DNA from: Sphagnum compactum
Lineage: Eukaryota; Bryophyta; Sphagnopsida; Sphagnales
Assembly: GCA_965153455.1 (NCBI GenBank)
Contig: OZ234497.1
Location: 20,329,872 to 20,393,871, forward strand
Direction of reading: 5' to 3'
DNA length: 64,000 bases
A program made the translations under genes and the position numbers. Shown here one piece after another: positions 23,300 through 35,400 of this stretch; position 1 is the stretch's first letter, and every line of letters begins with the position of its first letter. The notes beneath the pieces were generated by a model. It was not told the origin of the DNA. It did not search any database and saw only the letters and a list, made by a program, of their open reading frames with translations.

Positions 23300-24650
23300 A
23301 TAATCTTGTTGAAATAATGTGCCTTCTAGGGGGTTGAAGCACAATCCATTGAAAGATTATCTTCAATTGAATGGAAGAAAAATTAATTATGAAACTTCAA
23401 TTTCATGAAGTTGACTTTGGAAAAGGTCCTTTCCTCCTCCGCATTGCCTAAGACCATAATAATGGTCAACTCCACAAGCTTTAAATGTTCCAAAAACGCA
23501 TTAACCACAATGGCATTTGAAACCAAACTTCCTCATAATTTAGTTGTACAATCAAAGGTTACAATCAAATGGTGGATACAAGACACCACGGTTGTTGCTT
23601 TTCATTGTTATGTAGGGAAAAAAAACTTGTCCAATTGGTCAAGCGATGTTGGATCTAGCAAACCAACAACCAAAGTATCGCATGCAAATGTGGGCTTGTA
23701 GTGGCAAAATTTGCCTTTCAAGAGTGCTAAGTGACTAGGAAAGGTGACCTTTAGTGCCTCCCAATATTGGGGATAAATATCTCCATTACATTCATGAATT
23801 CATGGGTAGGGAAATGTTTTTTGAATTCTTTATCAACGTTTGGGCTACATTTGTACATTAACATTTTGCAAATTACATTGTAAATGCCTAGTCACCCCTA
23901 GTCATTATAGACATAAAATAATGGAATATGTCCCAGATGGGTGTGGAACTTAAATCCAATATACTAAACACACATCACGAACCATGTGCAAAGCATCACA
24001 AAGGTGATGCACCAAATTATTGAAAATTTGAAACTATGGGTGGTTGTACCTTTTAAACATGTCTATGTACCAAAAATACAAATCATTGATGCATAGGAAT
24101 GATAGAGATAGCAAAATCACAAACAAATTTATTTTTACCATGGGCCATCTTGGATAAGCTTTACATTGTTTCCATCATGGGCAACACACAAATCAATCCC
24201 AAGATAATGTGATAGTTGCAAAACAATTCGTAATTATTTTTGGCAGTTGTAGTCCTAACATTTTCATTAACGATCTTGACCATAAGAGCCTTGTACTTCA
24301 ATAAAACACATTTGGTTGGTGCAAGCATCAAGATCCATTGAATCTTAACATTATGAAAAATCTTTGCACAATTTGTCTCGCAAACTTTTGCCAACTTTGC
24401 ATGCTTCATGTGCTTCTTAGGGGAGTGAAAAAATATACATATATGGATTACAACAAGGCTTTGATCTTTCCAACCAACTATAAGGTTTGAAAATGTTTGT
24501 ATGACCAAGTTACACCTATTTGGCATGCAATGGATATTAGTGACAAATGGTGCATGCTTTTCTATGAGTTGCAATGTCAATTCATGACCCTTTGCTATTG
24601 AGCTTGACTTGGGGGTGCCAATGGCTTGTTAGGTTGGGTTTAAGGTTGTG
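23300..24650 (-). pseudogene. decayed hAT-superfamily transposase
   Basis: Read on the minus strand, the frame at 24580-24161 encodes HAPFVTNIHCMPNRCNLVIQ, FFHSPKKHMKHAKLAKVCET and KIFHNVKIQWILMLAP. This is the catalytic-core region of DUF4371/ZNF862-like hAT transposases. Downstream come ELFCNYHIILGLICVLPM, FVCDF, YPQYWE...FPSHLALL and LDPTSLDQLDKFFSL, in several frames. Finally LVELTIIMVLGNAEEERTFS (about 23485-23410) is the hAT C-terminal dimerisation motif. Stops and frameshifts occur throughout, so it is not functional. The N-terminal zinc finger and terminal inverted repeats were not located. Confidence 0.75.
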
Positions 24651-26808
24651 CTTGGAAAAGAAAAGAAATGAATTTCATTTTTTTAACATTTGACATTTAA
24701 ACCATTTGGTTGATTATTAGTTTCAACCTAGGTGATCCACCATATATGACTTGAATGTTTTGTACTTGTTTGCTAACCATATCCAAACAAGACACAAGGT
24801 AACTAGACATCCAACATTCCACATGTTCATTACTATTCCTCAATGATTACGATTTAACAATATGATTAAACATATGATCAAGGCGTTAAAACGTGGATTA
24901 TAATTTGTCTTTTCATCATCAATATAAACAACAATCGGTTAAATATCAAGATATTAAACTCAAATTTGTTGGTAAAATTTTGTCAAATATATTCATGTGT
25001 AGTTTTGCAAAGGTCTTTCCATTGTTGCAAGAATTGAACTTTGTTCATTTATGGTGTTTGTTATCCCTACCTTCCAAAAGCAAGGATATTAAATGAAGTT
25101 TTATAATTGTTTCAAAAGTCAATTATTATGATTTTGAACCATATTTACACTCCAAAGTAAAGTTTTTTTTTGTTTTACAAATTTTTTTTTGTGATTTCAA
25201 TTATCTATGATATGTGATAGTGAAAGTAAAACCATGCTTGTAATTTGAAAAATCTATCATAAAGGCTTAGGTGAAAGCTGCTATGGGTTTGGTATGGGTT
25301 TTTGTGTTTGTTTTTCTTCACATTATGTGTTTTTTTAAGAAAAAAGTGCTTTCCACCTTCTAGAACCCCCTTCTTTCCTTGTTGGTGACTTCATTCATTT
25401 TTTCATATATAAGTGTGGTTATTACTGATGAATCTTGTTCCATTTGTATACATTTTATAATCTTTTGTTATTTAGGGTGTGTAGATTACAATATTTCAAA
25501 GGGAATACCTATAGATGGAAGGTTGTTAAAAAAAAATTTAAAATTGAAGTGAAACTTTGTGATGGTTTTCAAAACAAATTGTAAGATGTTTAGTACATAT
25601 TCACTAGCATTTAGTTTAGGGTTTAACCTTAAACCCTTCGGGGTGTGGAGGTGACGTGTTTGTGAAAGAGGTCAATACTCCAAAAACATTGCCGCACATT
25701 AACCAATAGGTATACAAAAGCATAAAACTAATGCATTTTCCCAATGCTATAACTACCAATTGAAACATGTACAGGTATTTTTTAATCAATGCAAACATCA
25801 TCTTTGTCCTAAAAAACTATCATATTTAATCCATGAACTACATATGTATTACATAATGGAAAACATTAAAGCCTCCCATGTTTTCAAGGTAGCATCCATA
25901 CAAAGAAATCACAATGTTATTGTAACTATGGTGATGAACACAAATAATAATTGTCTATCAACAATGGTGTCGACATTGCAATTTTCATGACAAATTAGTT
26001 CAACATCAATCACTTCTCATCTTGACTCAGATAAAAACCTAATTACATATTCAATCAACAAAACAACAAAATCTTGGTAATTTAAAATCAAATCTTTGGA
26101 ATTGCTTACAATGTGGATGAAAGTTGGTCCACTTCCATTTTAATACACACAAGGAGTTTTAATCATTCGTCATTCATCCTTTCACTCAACAATTGTCTTC
26201 TAGGTTTATTACATAAACATGCCCATTGGGAAATGGTTTTAAAAGCTTTATAAGTATTCAATAATCTTATTTAAAATTTTGGAATAACTTGTTACTTATT
26301 GTAGACTTGGATGAAATTTCATGCCATTCAGAGTATTTTTGAGAATATTGTAACATTTTTTTTTCCCCACTTTTGATTTGATTTGATTTGATAATCCAAT
26401 ATCACCATTTGTCCTAAATTAGTTTAAATATTTCTAACAAGGCTATTTGTTTATGACAAAATTGTGGAAGCTTAATTTGTGTTTTATGGTGACTTTTAAA
26501 TATGGAAATTTCAATTCACGAGGGAAAATTATTTTCGATTAGTGGTAGTAAACCAATATTGTATTTATTGAAAAGGTAATTATTTAATGCAAATTTCCTT
26601 TTTTTAATGTACATATTAACAAATTATATATACTATGTCATTGATTTAGGTCTTTGTTTAATTTGAAAAATTATATAAATAATAACCCATTATGATGCCC
26701 ATTAGAGTGTCCCTCCCTTTACTTACAAAACCTCTTTTCTAAATATTAGTGTAATTAGCTTGAACAATCACATTGAACCATCAATTACGAGCTTAAGGTT
26801 TCGATTAT
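24651..26808. other. gene-poor AT-rich interval
   Basis: Only short frames without domains are seen (for example 24893-25096 and 25760-25990). It may contain more of the hAT relic, but I cannot show it. Sequence ttatataaat at 26671 is a possible TATA element far upstream of the next gene. Confidence 0.4.
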
Positions 26809-27208
26809 GTGTTGGAATTATGCGTCTCTTCCCATTACGCCGCGGAATGATGATGTAACCATCTACCAATTCCAGCTTGGGAATCACAAAAAGGGTGGGT
26901 CTTTAGGGTCTTGTCCAATCATCATGTCAACAAAGGGGCTTGAGGTGACAATTACGCGCTGGAATTATGCATCTCTGCTCATTACACACCGGAACGATGA
27001 GGTTTCGATTCGCCCGTTACAGATTGGAATGATGCAGCTCTTTTGCTGCCTCGTCTCTGTGCGCGCTCTGTGCTTGCTGCGGTGCAAATCTCTTTTGCTT
27101 TTGTTTCGAGTTTTTTGGTTTCTGGAGAGGGCATTCTGAGCAGGTTTTTCGTGCGATTCGGAGCGGTGGTATTTTGTCGCAGTTCTGAGGAAATTTTCGT
27201 GAGGCAAA
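26809..27208 (+). promoter_or_regulatory. upstream/leader region of UGD with imperfect direct repeat
   Basis: A block of about 50 bp starting gtgttggaattatgcgtctc (26809) recurs as gcgctggaattatgcatctc (about 26957), each followed by cattac and cggaa(t/c)gatga. A shorter third echo (gttacagattggaatgatg) lies near 27015. The duplicated block lies within 400 bp of the ATG, so it may include promoter or 5' leader elements. A 110-codon frame here (26807-27139) is not conserved-looking. Confidence 0.5.
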
Positions 27209-28651
27209 ATGGTGAAGATTTGCTGCATTGGAGCTGGTTATGTCGGGGGTCCGACGATGGCAATGATCGCCTTGAAGTGTCCTAACATACAAGTCGTGGT
27301 TGTCGATATTTCTAAGCCCCGGATCGCTGCTTGGAACAGCGATGAGCTTCCTATCTACGAGCCGGGACTGGATGCGGTTGTGAAGGCGTGCAGGGGGAAG
27401 AATCTCTTCTTCAGCACCGACGTCGAGAAGCACGTAGCGGAGGCGGATATTGTGTTCGTTTCCGTCAACACGCCGACCAAAACCCGTGGTCTTGGAGCCG
27501 GGAAAGCGGCCGATCTCACTTACTGGGAGAGTGCGGCTCGTATGATCGCGGATGTGTCCAAGTCTGACAAGATCGTGGTGGAGAAGTCGACGGTGCCCGT
27601 GAAGACGGCGGAGGCGATTGAGAAGATCCTTACGCACAACAAGAAGGGCATCAACTTTCAGATCCTTTCCAACCCTGAATTTCTTGCAGAGGGAACCGCT
27701 ATTGAAGACTTGGCGAAGCCGGATCGTGTGCTGATCGGAGGTCGCGAGACTCCCGGAGGCCAGAAAGCTGTCGAGGCTTTGAAGGCCGTGTATGCACACT
27801 GGGTTCCAGAAGACCGCATCCTGACTACGAACTTGTGGTCCGCGGAGCTCTCGAAGCTGGCCGCCAATGCATTCCTTGCGCAGAGGATCTCTTCCATCAA
27901 TGCGATGTCTGCTCTTTGCGAATCCACTGGTGCTGACGTCTCCGAAGTCGCGTATGCCGTCGGTAAGGACTCCAGAATCGGGCCGAAGTTCTTGAATGCC
28001 AGTGTAGGTTTTGGAGGTTCTTGCTTCCAGAAAGATATCCTGAATCTAGTGTACATTTGTGAATGCAATGGCCTTCCCGAGGTCGCTCATTACTGGAAAC
28101 AAGTAGTGCAGATCAACGATTACCAGAAGACACGTTTTGTGAAGCGCGTTGTTTCTTCTATGTTTAACACTGTCTCTGGTAAGAAGATCGCTATCCTTGG
28201 CTTCGCATTCAAGAAAGACACGGGTGATACGAGAGAAACCCCAGCCATCGATGTGTGCCATGGCCTTCTCGGTGACAAGGCACATCTCAGCATCTACGAT
28301 CCGCAGGTGACAGAAGACCAGATCAAGCGGGATCTATCCATGAACAAGTTCGACTGGGATCATCCCTTGCATTTGCAGCCGCAGAGTCCTACTGCTTTCA
28401 AGCAAGTCAGTGTCGTGTGGGATGCGTATGAAGCGACTAAAGATGCTCATGGCGTCTGCATCATCACTGAATGGGAAGAGTTCAAGAAGCTGGACTACCA
28501 GCGCATCTATGACAACATGCAAAAGCCTGCTTTCATTTTTGATGGCCGCAACGTGCTCAATGTTGAAGCGCTTCGGAAGATTGGCTTCATTGTGTATTCC
28601 ATCGGAAAACCTCTTGATCCTTGGGTGAAAGATCTTCAAGTGTCCATCTAG
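27209..28651 (+). CDS. UGD: UDP-glucose 6-dehydrogenase
   Basis: This single-exon gene encodes 480 residues, the usual length of plant UGDs. The enzyme oxidises UDP-glucose to UDP-glucuronate with two NAD+ in the cytosol, feeding pectin and hemicellulose precursors. The N-terminus [16 protein letters not shown] carries the NAD-binding GxGxxG motif (residues 8-13). FLAEGTA and NAFLAQR mark the substrate and central helix regions. [10 protein letters not shown] holds the catalytic cysteine, Cys272. The C-terminal part contains [16 protein letters not shown] and ends in VKDLQVSI. The start is fixed by the conserved MVKI. The coding region is clearly richer in G+C than its surroundings. The intronless coding region matches angiosperm UGDs. 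Identity is very secure; functional paralogues may exist elsewhere. Confidence 0.98.
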   Translation: MVKICCIGAGYVGGPTMAMIALKCPNIQVVVVDISKPRIAAWNSDELPIYEPGLDAVVKACRGKNLFFSTDVEKHVAEADIVFVSVNTPTKTRGLGAGKAADLTYWESAARMIADVSKSDKIVVEKSTVPVKTAEAIEKILTHNKKGINFQILSNPEFLAEGTAIEDLAKPDRVLIGGRETPGGQKAVEALKAVYAHWVPEDRILTTNLWSAELSKLAANAFLAQRISSINAMSALCESTGADVSEVAYAVGKDSRIGPKFLNASVGFGGSCFQKDILNLVYICECNGLPEVAHYWKQVVQINDYQKTRFVKRVVSSMFNTVSGKKIAILGFAFKKDTGDTRETPAIDVCHGLLGDKAHLSIYDPQVTEDQIKRDLSMNKFDWDHPLHLQPQSPTAFKQVSVVWDAYEATKDAHGVCIITEWEEFKKLDYQRIYDNMQKPAFIFDGRNVLNVEALRKIGFIVYSIGKPLDPWVKDLQVSI

Positions 28652-29590
28652 ATCTGGACATCCTGTCAACCTAGTGGGTTTAGGGTTCCACAAGGTTCCT
28701 CCTATTGTCAACCACATCTTCATTCTTTTATTCTTGATGAATGGATCATTCATTGTTTCCTGATGCGGAGGCATTTGCAGTTTCTTCCATAGCTTCCATC
28801 ACAGTTGCACTGTAGCACAAAAGATCCATTTCTGTTGATGGGGATTGATTTATCACTGGTGCTAAAATCCTTACTTTGAGTCTAGTGGCAGTGGGTGCTC
28901 GCTAAGCTGTTTTGTTGTGTAGTAAGTAGCTACTACACAACTCCTGCTTCCCTGTGGTACACACAGAGAGACAGAGCTCTGATTGCGGCTTAGCCATATG
29001 TATACCTATCTCTTCAATATCATAAACGGAGCCAAGTGCTTGCTGTTTTGTCTTCTACGGCTACCACATTTGTCAATCCTGCAAATGAACTCAAAACCCT
29101 TTTATTCCTTTTGTTCCTTTCTTACTGTACCCTATGTGTTGCATGTGGATCGATCTGACTGGGAAGATGTTTTGATCTGTAGGGTGGTGTTCAGCTAGCA
29201 ATTCTGGTTGTGTTCAGCTGAAGTCTTTTGCCATACTCTGGATTGATGTCTTGAGTTTTGTTTTTGGGCAGAAGTGTGTCTGAAGAATTTTCAGTTCTTC
29301 CCCTATGTAAAGGTCGGGTGGGAGGTGGGGATGCCAATTAGGTTAATGGGGATGCCAATTAGGTTGAAGTGCAATTCTCCTGATATTGTTGGCTTCTTTC
29401 TTTCTTTCTTGTTTGTGGTTGAAGCAAGCTTTCTGGAGAAATGACAGAGACTTGGATAATCTCCACAGTTTACCTGCACTGCTGTGTTGCAGCATGCTGT
29501 CTGCACAGGGAATACTTTGCACTGAGTCCAATGGTGGCAGCAGATTCACACTCTTCTTGTGTGCTCTATCAGGCTAACAACACTGTTGCA
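28652..29590. other. 3' flank of UGD
   Basis: No gene seen. A 21-bp unit ggggatgccaattaggtt(a/g)a is repeated head to tail at about 29327-29366. The first few hundred bases are probably 3'UTR. Confidence 0.45.
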
Positions 29591-30170
29591 ACCAGTTTTT
29601 AATGAAAGTGCTGAGGTCGTCCTCCAAAACAAGCATGCTGCACTATCAAGAAGGCTTTGCTGGTGAAGATATGTCAAGGGCTCCTCCTCCAGGTACTTAA
29701 TCTACCACAGTTCTCTGACAAGAGAAAGGGTGCTAGCTGATGTGGTGACTTTTGGGCTATGGCAGTCTTGAGTGCAAATTGTGGGTGAGCTGCTGAGTGA
29801 GCACTCTTCTTGTCATAATTTATGATCACAATGTAAATTGCACCGTACAGTTGTATTTTCTCCCATGTTTTCTCACAATGTCTGACATGTTGCTATGCAA
29901 TAATTGGTGCTTGCTGTTCCTGCATAGTAAAGTTTCTTTATGGCTTAGAACATTATGGGGTATCAGTCATGTCTAGGGTATAACATAGGATGTGAACCTG
30001 TGATGTAATTGCTTGGAGTTGCCAGGGGTTTCAGGATATTTGAAATGCAAGCAAGTGCAGAAGTGCACTGAAACTGTTTTGAAAATGCAATCACCAGGAG
30101 TGAAGCCAGACTTTGTCACTTTTGTGGCAGTTCTGAATGCAGGTGCCAGTGTACAGGTGATTTTTAGGGT
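29591..30170 (+). pseudogene. pentatricopeptide-repeat (PPR) gene relic
   Basis: Around 29735-29780, ADVVTF and, one frame away, MAVLSANCG match the end of a PPR motif. At about 30002 DVIAW opens a further motif. At about 30084-30155 the frame reads MQSPGVKPDFVTFVAVLNAG, a textbook PLS-type PPR helix pair, with ALKLF before it in another frame. Frameshifts and stops separate the pieces. It is probably a degenerate fragment or retrocopy of an organellar RNA-editing PPR gene. Confidence 0.55.
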
Positions 30171-30471
30171 ATGAGCTGCTTCCTTCCTAATGTCAAATAC
30201 TTCACATGAGTCTCATTAGTGAAAACCTTTGGTTTTCAGGTTTAATGCAAGCTAGGCTGCTTTCAGTGCGTCCTCTTTGGGACACTTTGCACTCTTTTCT
30301 TTCAAGTTTCAATATCCATGTCCCTCTTGTCGTCCATTGCATCCCTGCTCCTCCTCAGGTCTAGTAAGAAATGGTCTGAAGAGTAAACAACATTTTTTGA
30401 CTTGCCCATCAGCATGGCCACTTTTTGGCATGACCTCTGGTTTATCCCTTCCATTATTTTCAAGAGAGATG

Positions 30472-30845
30472 GCTGATGTTTGGCATAACAGGCTCTTGAT
30501 CACAACTATCATGTCATAGGGTATTCTGATTCTGATGGGTTGATATAACAGGCTTTTTCTTGTTCACAATTGCTATGTCAGAGGATTTTGTGATTCTGAT
30601 GGGTTGGTGTAACAGGCTGCTTTCTCGATCACAACTGTCATGTTGGAGCATTTTTTGATTCTGGTGCGTTGGCATAACATCTCCTTCTTGTTTGCAACTG
30701 TCATGTACAAGGAATTTTGTGATTCTGATGATTTGCTGTAACAGGCTCATTTCTTGATGGCAACTGTCATGTTGGAGCATTTTTTGATTCTGATGGGTTG
30801 GCATAACAGGCTCTTTCTTGATTGCAACTGTAATGTCTCCTCAAC
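30472..30845 (+). repeat. 64-65 bp tandem repeat, about 6 copies
   Basis: Unit starts can be set at 30528, 30592, 30657, 30721 and 30786 with the phrase gattctgatgggttg, then taacaggct and caactgtcatgt. A partial copy precedes at about 30472. Alternate units look more alike (gttggagcattttttgattc in two), which suggests a dimeric higher-order unit. It does not encode a recognisable protein. Confidence 0.85.
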
Positions 30846-32416
30846 TATCATGCCTCCTGGCCTTTGGCAGAAATTTGTCTAGGGTTTAATTACCTCTTCA
30901 CCAGTAAAAACAGAACAGCAAAAGAATCCAACAGGCACACAAAGCTTCCTCATACACAACAAATAAACAAATAAAACAAATAAAAACAAAGCAAAAAAGA
31001 AAGACTACAGCAAGCGAATGCCTCTTAAGATCAAACCACGAAATCCCTTCTTTTATGTCTTCCACTAACAGAATCCCGACTTTCCAAAACTGCGAAGCAG
31101 AGTGGTCAGGATTTTCCAAAACTCTTCACCAAAATTCTTCCAAAGATTGCTTCAAATCCAATCTCATGAAGAAGAAGAAGCAGCAGCAGCAAAGACACCC
31201 CATTTGCTCAAATCAAAATCTCTCTCTCTCTCTCTTTCTCTCACTCTCTCTTCTCTCTCAGCAGCGAAGACAGAGACGGGGGATTTCCAATTGAGCGATT
31301 CTGAATTGCTGCAAGTGCATATCGTTCCTTCAACAAGCTCGGAAATAGAAACCCACACACAGAAACCTCCCACAAAGCCCTTAACCCTAAACCCCTAAAG
31401 CCCTAAAGCTTTGCCCTAATCCTTCGCAGGAAGCCCGCTTGCTTCCAAAAAGGATTATGGACTTCTGTAACACACCCCAACCATTTCGGGTCTCTCCTCC
31501 TCCTCCTCCTCCTCCTCCTTCTTCACCGGGAAAAAACGAATATTGTTTTTCTTTGGCACCCAAATCAACTTCTCTAGTGATTTGTATTTCTCTGAGACAA
31601 TGGAGTTCACGGACATTTTGAAAAGCAGAATACTGTATATTGTGCTCTACAGGCACTGAGGGGAAGAAGCTCATGAAGTCAGTCCATGAGTGGGGATGGA
31701 TCACTCACTAGCGAGTGAATGGCAAATCATTCTTGTAGTGTTCTTTTGTTTTTGGTCCATGGGACAGAACTGAGGTATTCTTCTTCTTCTTCTTCTTCTT
31801 CTTCGGAAGGACTCCCTTGCTCCTGCCTTTTGACTATATGATAATGTCGGTCTATGCAATATCTCCTTGAATGTGTCATTACACTTCTGTGTAACCCCCT
31901 TTTGAAATCTGGTGCTGTATTGCTACTGATGACCTGACAATGAGTTTCTTTTTTTTCCTGCACTCTGTAGAAGCACCCATAACCAACCCAACTGTTGTGT
32001 GTCTGCGTGCAGGGACTGTGCAGCCTTTTGGAGAGCAATAGAATGAAAAATGGAGCTGGCAAAAAAAAATGTTGTCTGTAGGATCTTCAAATCACACAGT
32101 TTTTCAAGAGAGATATTTGTCTGATTGGCTCTGTAAGCCATTTGGGAGAAATGGCTGAAGCTTGTAGAATCTTCTGAAGAGGAAATTTTAGCAACTTTGT
32201 CTTTCAGAACTGGAACCACTCATGGCTATGGTTCCTTGGAGGAAGAGAGAAGAGTGTCAGTTGTTGGCAGCTATTTGATCATTACTTGTGGTGCTGTTGC
32301 CCTTCTAGGAGTCAGGTACTAAAACCCTCTAAAACCCTTTCTTTCCTCCGTAGAATCATGGGTTTTCCTCACTAGAAATCACAGCATCACTAACAAATTG
32401 TAGTACAAAAATTGCA
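30846..32416. promoter_or_regulatory. upstream region of RPOT
   Basis: It holds a CT-rich microsatellite (31219-31259), a telobox-like run of ccctaaa variants (31381-31418), CCT repeats near 31500 and CTT repeats near 31780. Teloboxes and CT tracts are common in plant leaders. No protein domain is recognised. A leader intron ending in aattgcag at 32417 or at gatcccag before 32439 is possible. Confidence 0.4.
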
Positions 32417-35400
32417 GTGAAATGCTTTACGATCCCAGGCATGTGGCGGTCTGTGGTGTGGAAATTGGAGAGAGCAGGGCGAGGCCGAACAGATGTGCAT
32501 CTCTCATGCCTCCCAAAGATCACTCAGTTGCAAGAATCTGCCACCTTTGTAGCTGCCAACACAGAGGGATTTGAGAAACAAGGCCCTCTCAATGCGATTC
32601 CAGATGCCAGATCCAACTTCCTGTCCAAGGCTCCTGCTTCGTGTTTTCAGCCTCGTCACTTTTGCACTACATTTCCTCAGCTTGATGAGCTGCTATCACA
32701 ATTAGGTCAAAGCTTTCCGCCAAATTTGACTCATGGTTCTGTATACACTTCGGAAATGCCATTCATGTATGGCATGAAATTAGCTCAGGCTCGTGCTTAT
32801 GCAAGTGTGGCCATGGAGGCAGTTGAGTCTTCTGATGAGGAAGTAGAGGTTCATTCTGTGGGTGACTTGTTGGGGACTGCCGAACTCAAGGTGGACCCAA
32901 AGATGAAGAAGAAACGTCAGAAATTGTACAGACGACAGGTGAAAGTGGAGACAGAGGCATGGCAGCAGGCTGCTGCCGAGTACAGGGAAGTCATTGTTGA
33001 TATGTGCCGCAAAAATCTTGCTCCCAATTTACCATTTGCACAAGCATTACTTCTCGGGTGGTTTGAGCCCCTCAGGTAAAACAATGTATCTCCTAGAATT
33101 TCTTGGAGTTGGAAATCCCCTAATCCTCACTGCAAAAAAATCATAAAGCCCATGCATCATCAGAGAACATGATCACTAGATTGGCTGCCAATGGCATTGG
33201 TCCTCCATGATCCCAAAAGACTGGGTTGACAGGGCCTACTGCTGCTGTCCTTTTGTCCTTCAAAACCTTGTCTGGGGACCCAAGTTGCAAGTCAGATCTT
33301 ATTTTGTAGGTTTGGGTATTTCAGGGATGGGATCATTGAAGAGCAAAAGGCTTTCCAAAGAAGGGAGCAACGTGAGGACCGGTCAATGTATGGTCCATAT
33401 CTTGCACAATTGCCAGCTGATATGTTGGCAGTAATTACCATGCACCGTTTGATGGGTCTTCTCATGAGTGACATGGACAATGGCTGTGTGAAAGTCGTGC
33501 ATGCTGCCATCCAGATTGGTGAAGCTGTTGAACAGGAGGTGAGCTGAGCTTGACTATGCAAAGTCTCTTCCCATTTCTGTCTCGATCTGTTCTCCAAGAG
33601 TACCAAGTTCTTTGCAGAATGATGATTGGTTGGTCAACATTGCAATGGTGTGCAGGTGCGGATACACCAACTGATGAAGAAGAAAAAGAAGCATATGGAG
33701 TTGAAAACTGGTGGTACCGAGAGAAGTCTACTGTCCGGCAAGGGGGATGAAGTTATTGCTGGTCAAAATGTGGACATCACATCCGATTCCATGCGTGAGA
33801 AGGTTAAGAAGTTGGTAAAACAGAACAAGTTGCGACGGGTTGACAGCATCCTACGACATGCCAGCACCGATGAACCCTGGACTGCAGCAATTCACGTTAA
33901 GGTATGAATCATACCAGGTTCTGCTGACATTCCTCCGGTGGTGAGAATCTAACTGGCATTAACCAACTTTTGATTTTCCCAAGAGTTTGTAATTTGATGG
34001 AACTTTTCATATAATGACTTTGTCGTGCAGGTTGGCAGCCGTTTGTTGGAGTTGATGATGGAGACATCATTTGTGCAGCCGGCGGCTGATCAAGAGTGCC
34101 CTGATGTCCTGGACCTTCGACTCGCATTCACACACACTTTGAAGAGTCATCACATGCGCAGAAAGTGATGTATCGTCCTATTCTTACATTTGACATTTTC
34201 TGCTTTATAAGTAAGATGTAGTATTTGTCACCATTCTTAAAGTATGGGTATCACTCCACCCCATTCTGGATCTCTTGGAGCCATCGACTCCATCTGATGA
34301 CCGAACTATTCATTGCATAAATTTTCCTCCAAGGATCTCCTGGAAGACACATAATTTCTGTAATTAGTGTGGTGGATTGTATTGTTGAACTTTGTAAATC
34401 CCTTCCATTCTGCTGGTGGTAGACAGGGAAAAAATTGAATACTTGGATACTGAAGGGGCCAATGTAGTGGGTACCTGCTGAGAACCCAGGTACCAACAAC
34501 CAGTATCAAGTGATCCCCTTTGTTCCATGATTGAAAGAAATAAAACTGAACCAATGGATAACATTGGCAGGCAGAGTACATTTTTGAGATGTAACATGAA
34601 GAGAAGAAAATACACCTCAATTTTCCTTTTGTGTGGCGATGTTTTATTTTGTGCAGTTTAAACCGCACATATGGTGTAATTGAGTGTGATCCTCTTGTGA
34701 TGTTGGAGATCAACCAATCGGTGAGCATTTTTTTTTCTTTTGCTTTTTCTGTCCTTCACCTCCAACCCACTTACCAGACTGTTCTCATAGAGGTTCACTG
34801 ACTAAGTGATCAGTGTTGTTGATCCCAGATCAGGATGCACATTCTGTGTTTCTTCTCACTTATCAGGATTTGGTCTTCCAGGTTCGGCATATGGTGATGC
34901 CATATATGCCAATGTTGGTGCATCCACGACCATGGTTGGGGTATGGGCACCATTCTCCTTGACATTCCGGGGTTCTTTGAACATGGGTTTTCTCATTTCA
35001 GTTTGTCTCGCTTCCTGTTAATATCACAGAGCTTGATTTCATAGTTGCTTTTACTGTAGAGTGGAATCATGCTTTATGGAAAAAAACTAGTTCTATATGA
35101 TGTTGTAGAAACAGGTGGGCGTTTTCCATAACCAGCTGTTGCCCATCAGCGTTTGTGTACTGGGTTTTCCTCTTTCCCTGTTTGTCAGATCTGAAATCTC
35201 TACAACCTACTTGATGGATCATGTCTCAAACATATCAACATGTCATGCTGGTATTGAGCATGTCTTTTGGTGTTTCAGATTCCAGTGAAAGTTTTGATGG
35301 AAAAATGGCAGGTTCAATGAAGGTGGTTATTTGCATTTGAAGTCATCAATCATGCGGACGCAGGGTACAAAGGAGCAGCGCATGGCTGTAATGGACACCC

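Noticed and set aside
27017-27799. 260-codon minus-strand frame
   Set aside because: Antisense shadow of the GC-rich UGD coding sequence.
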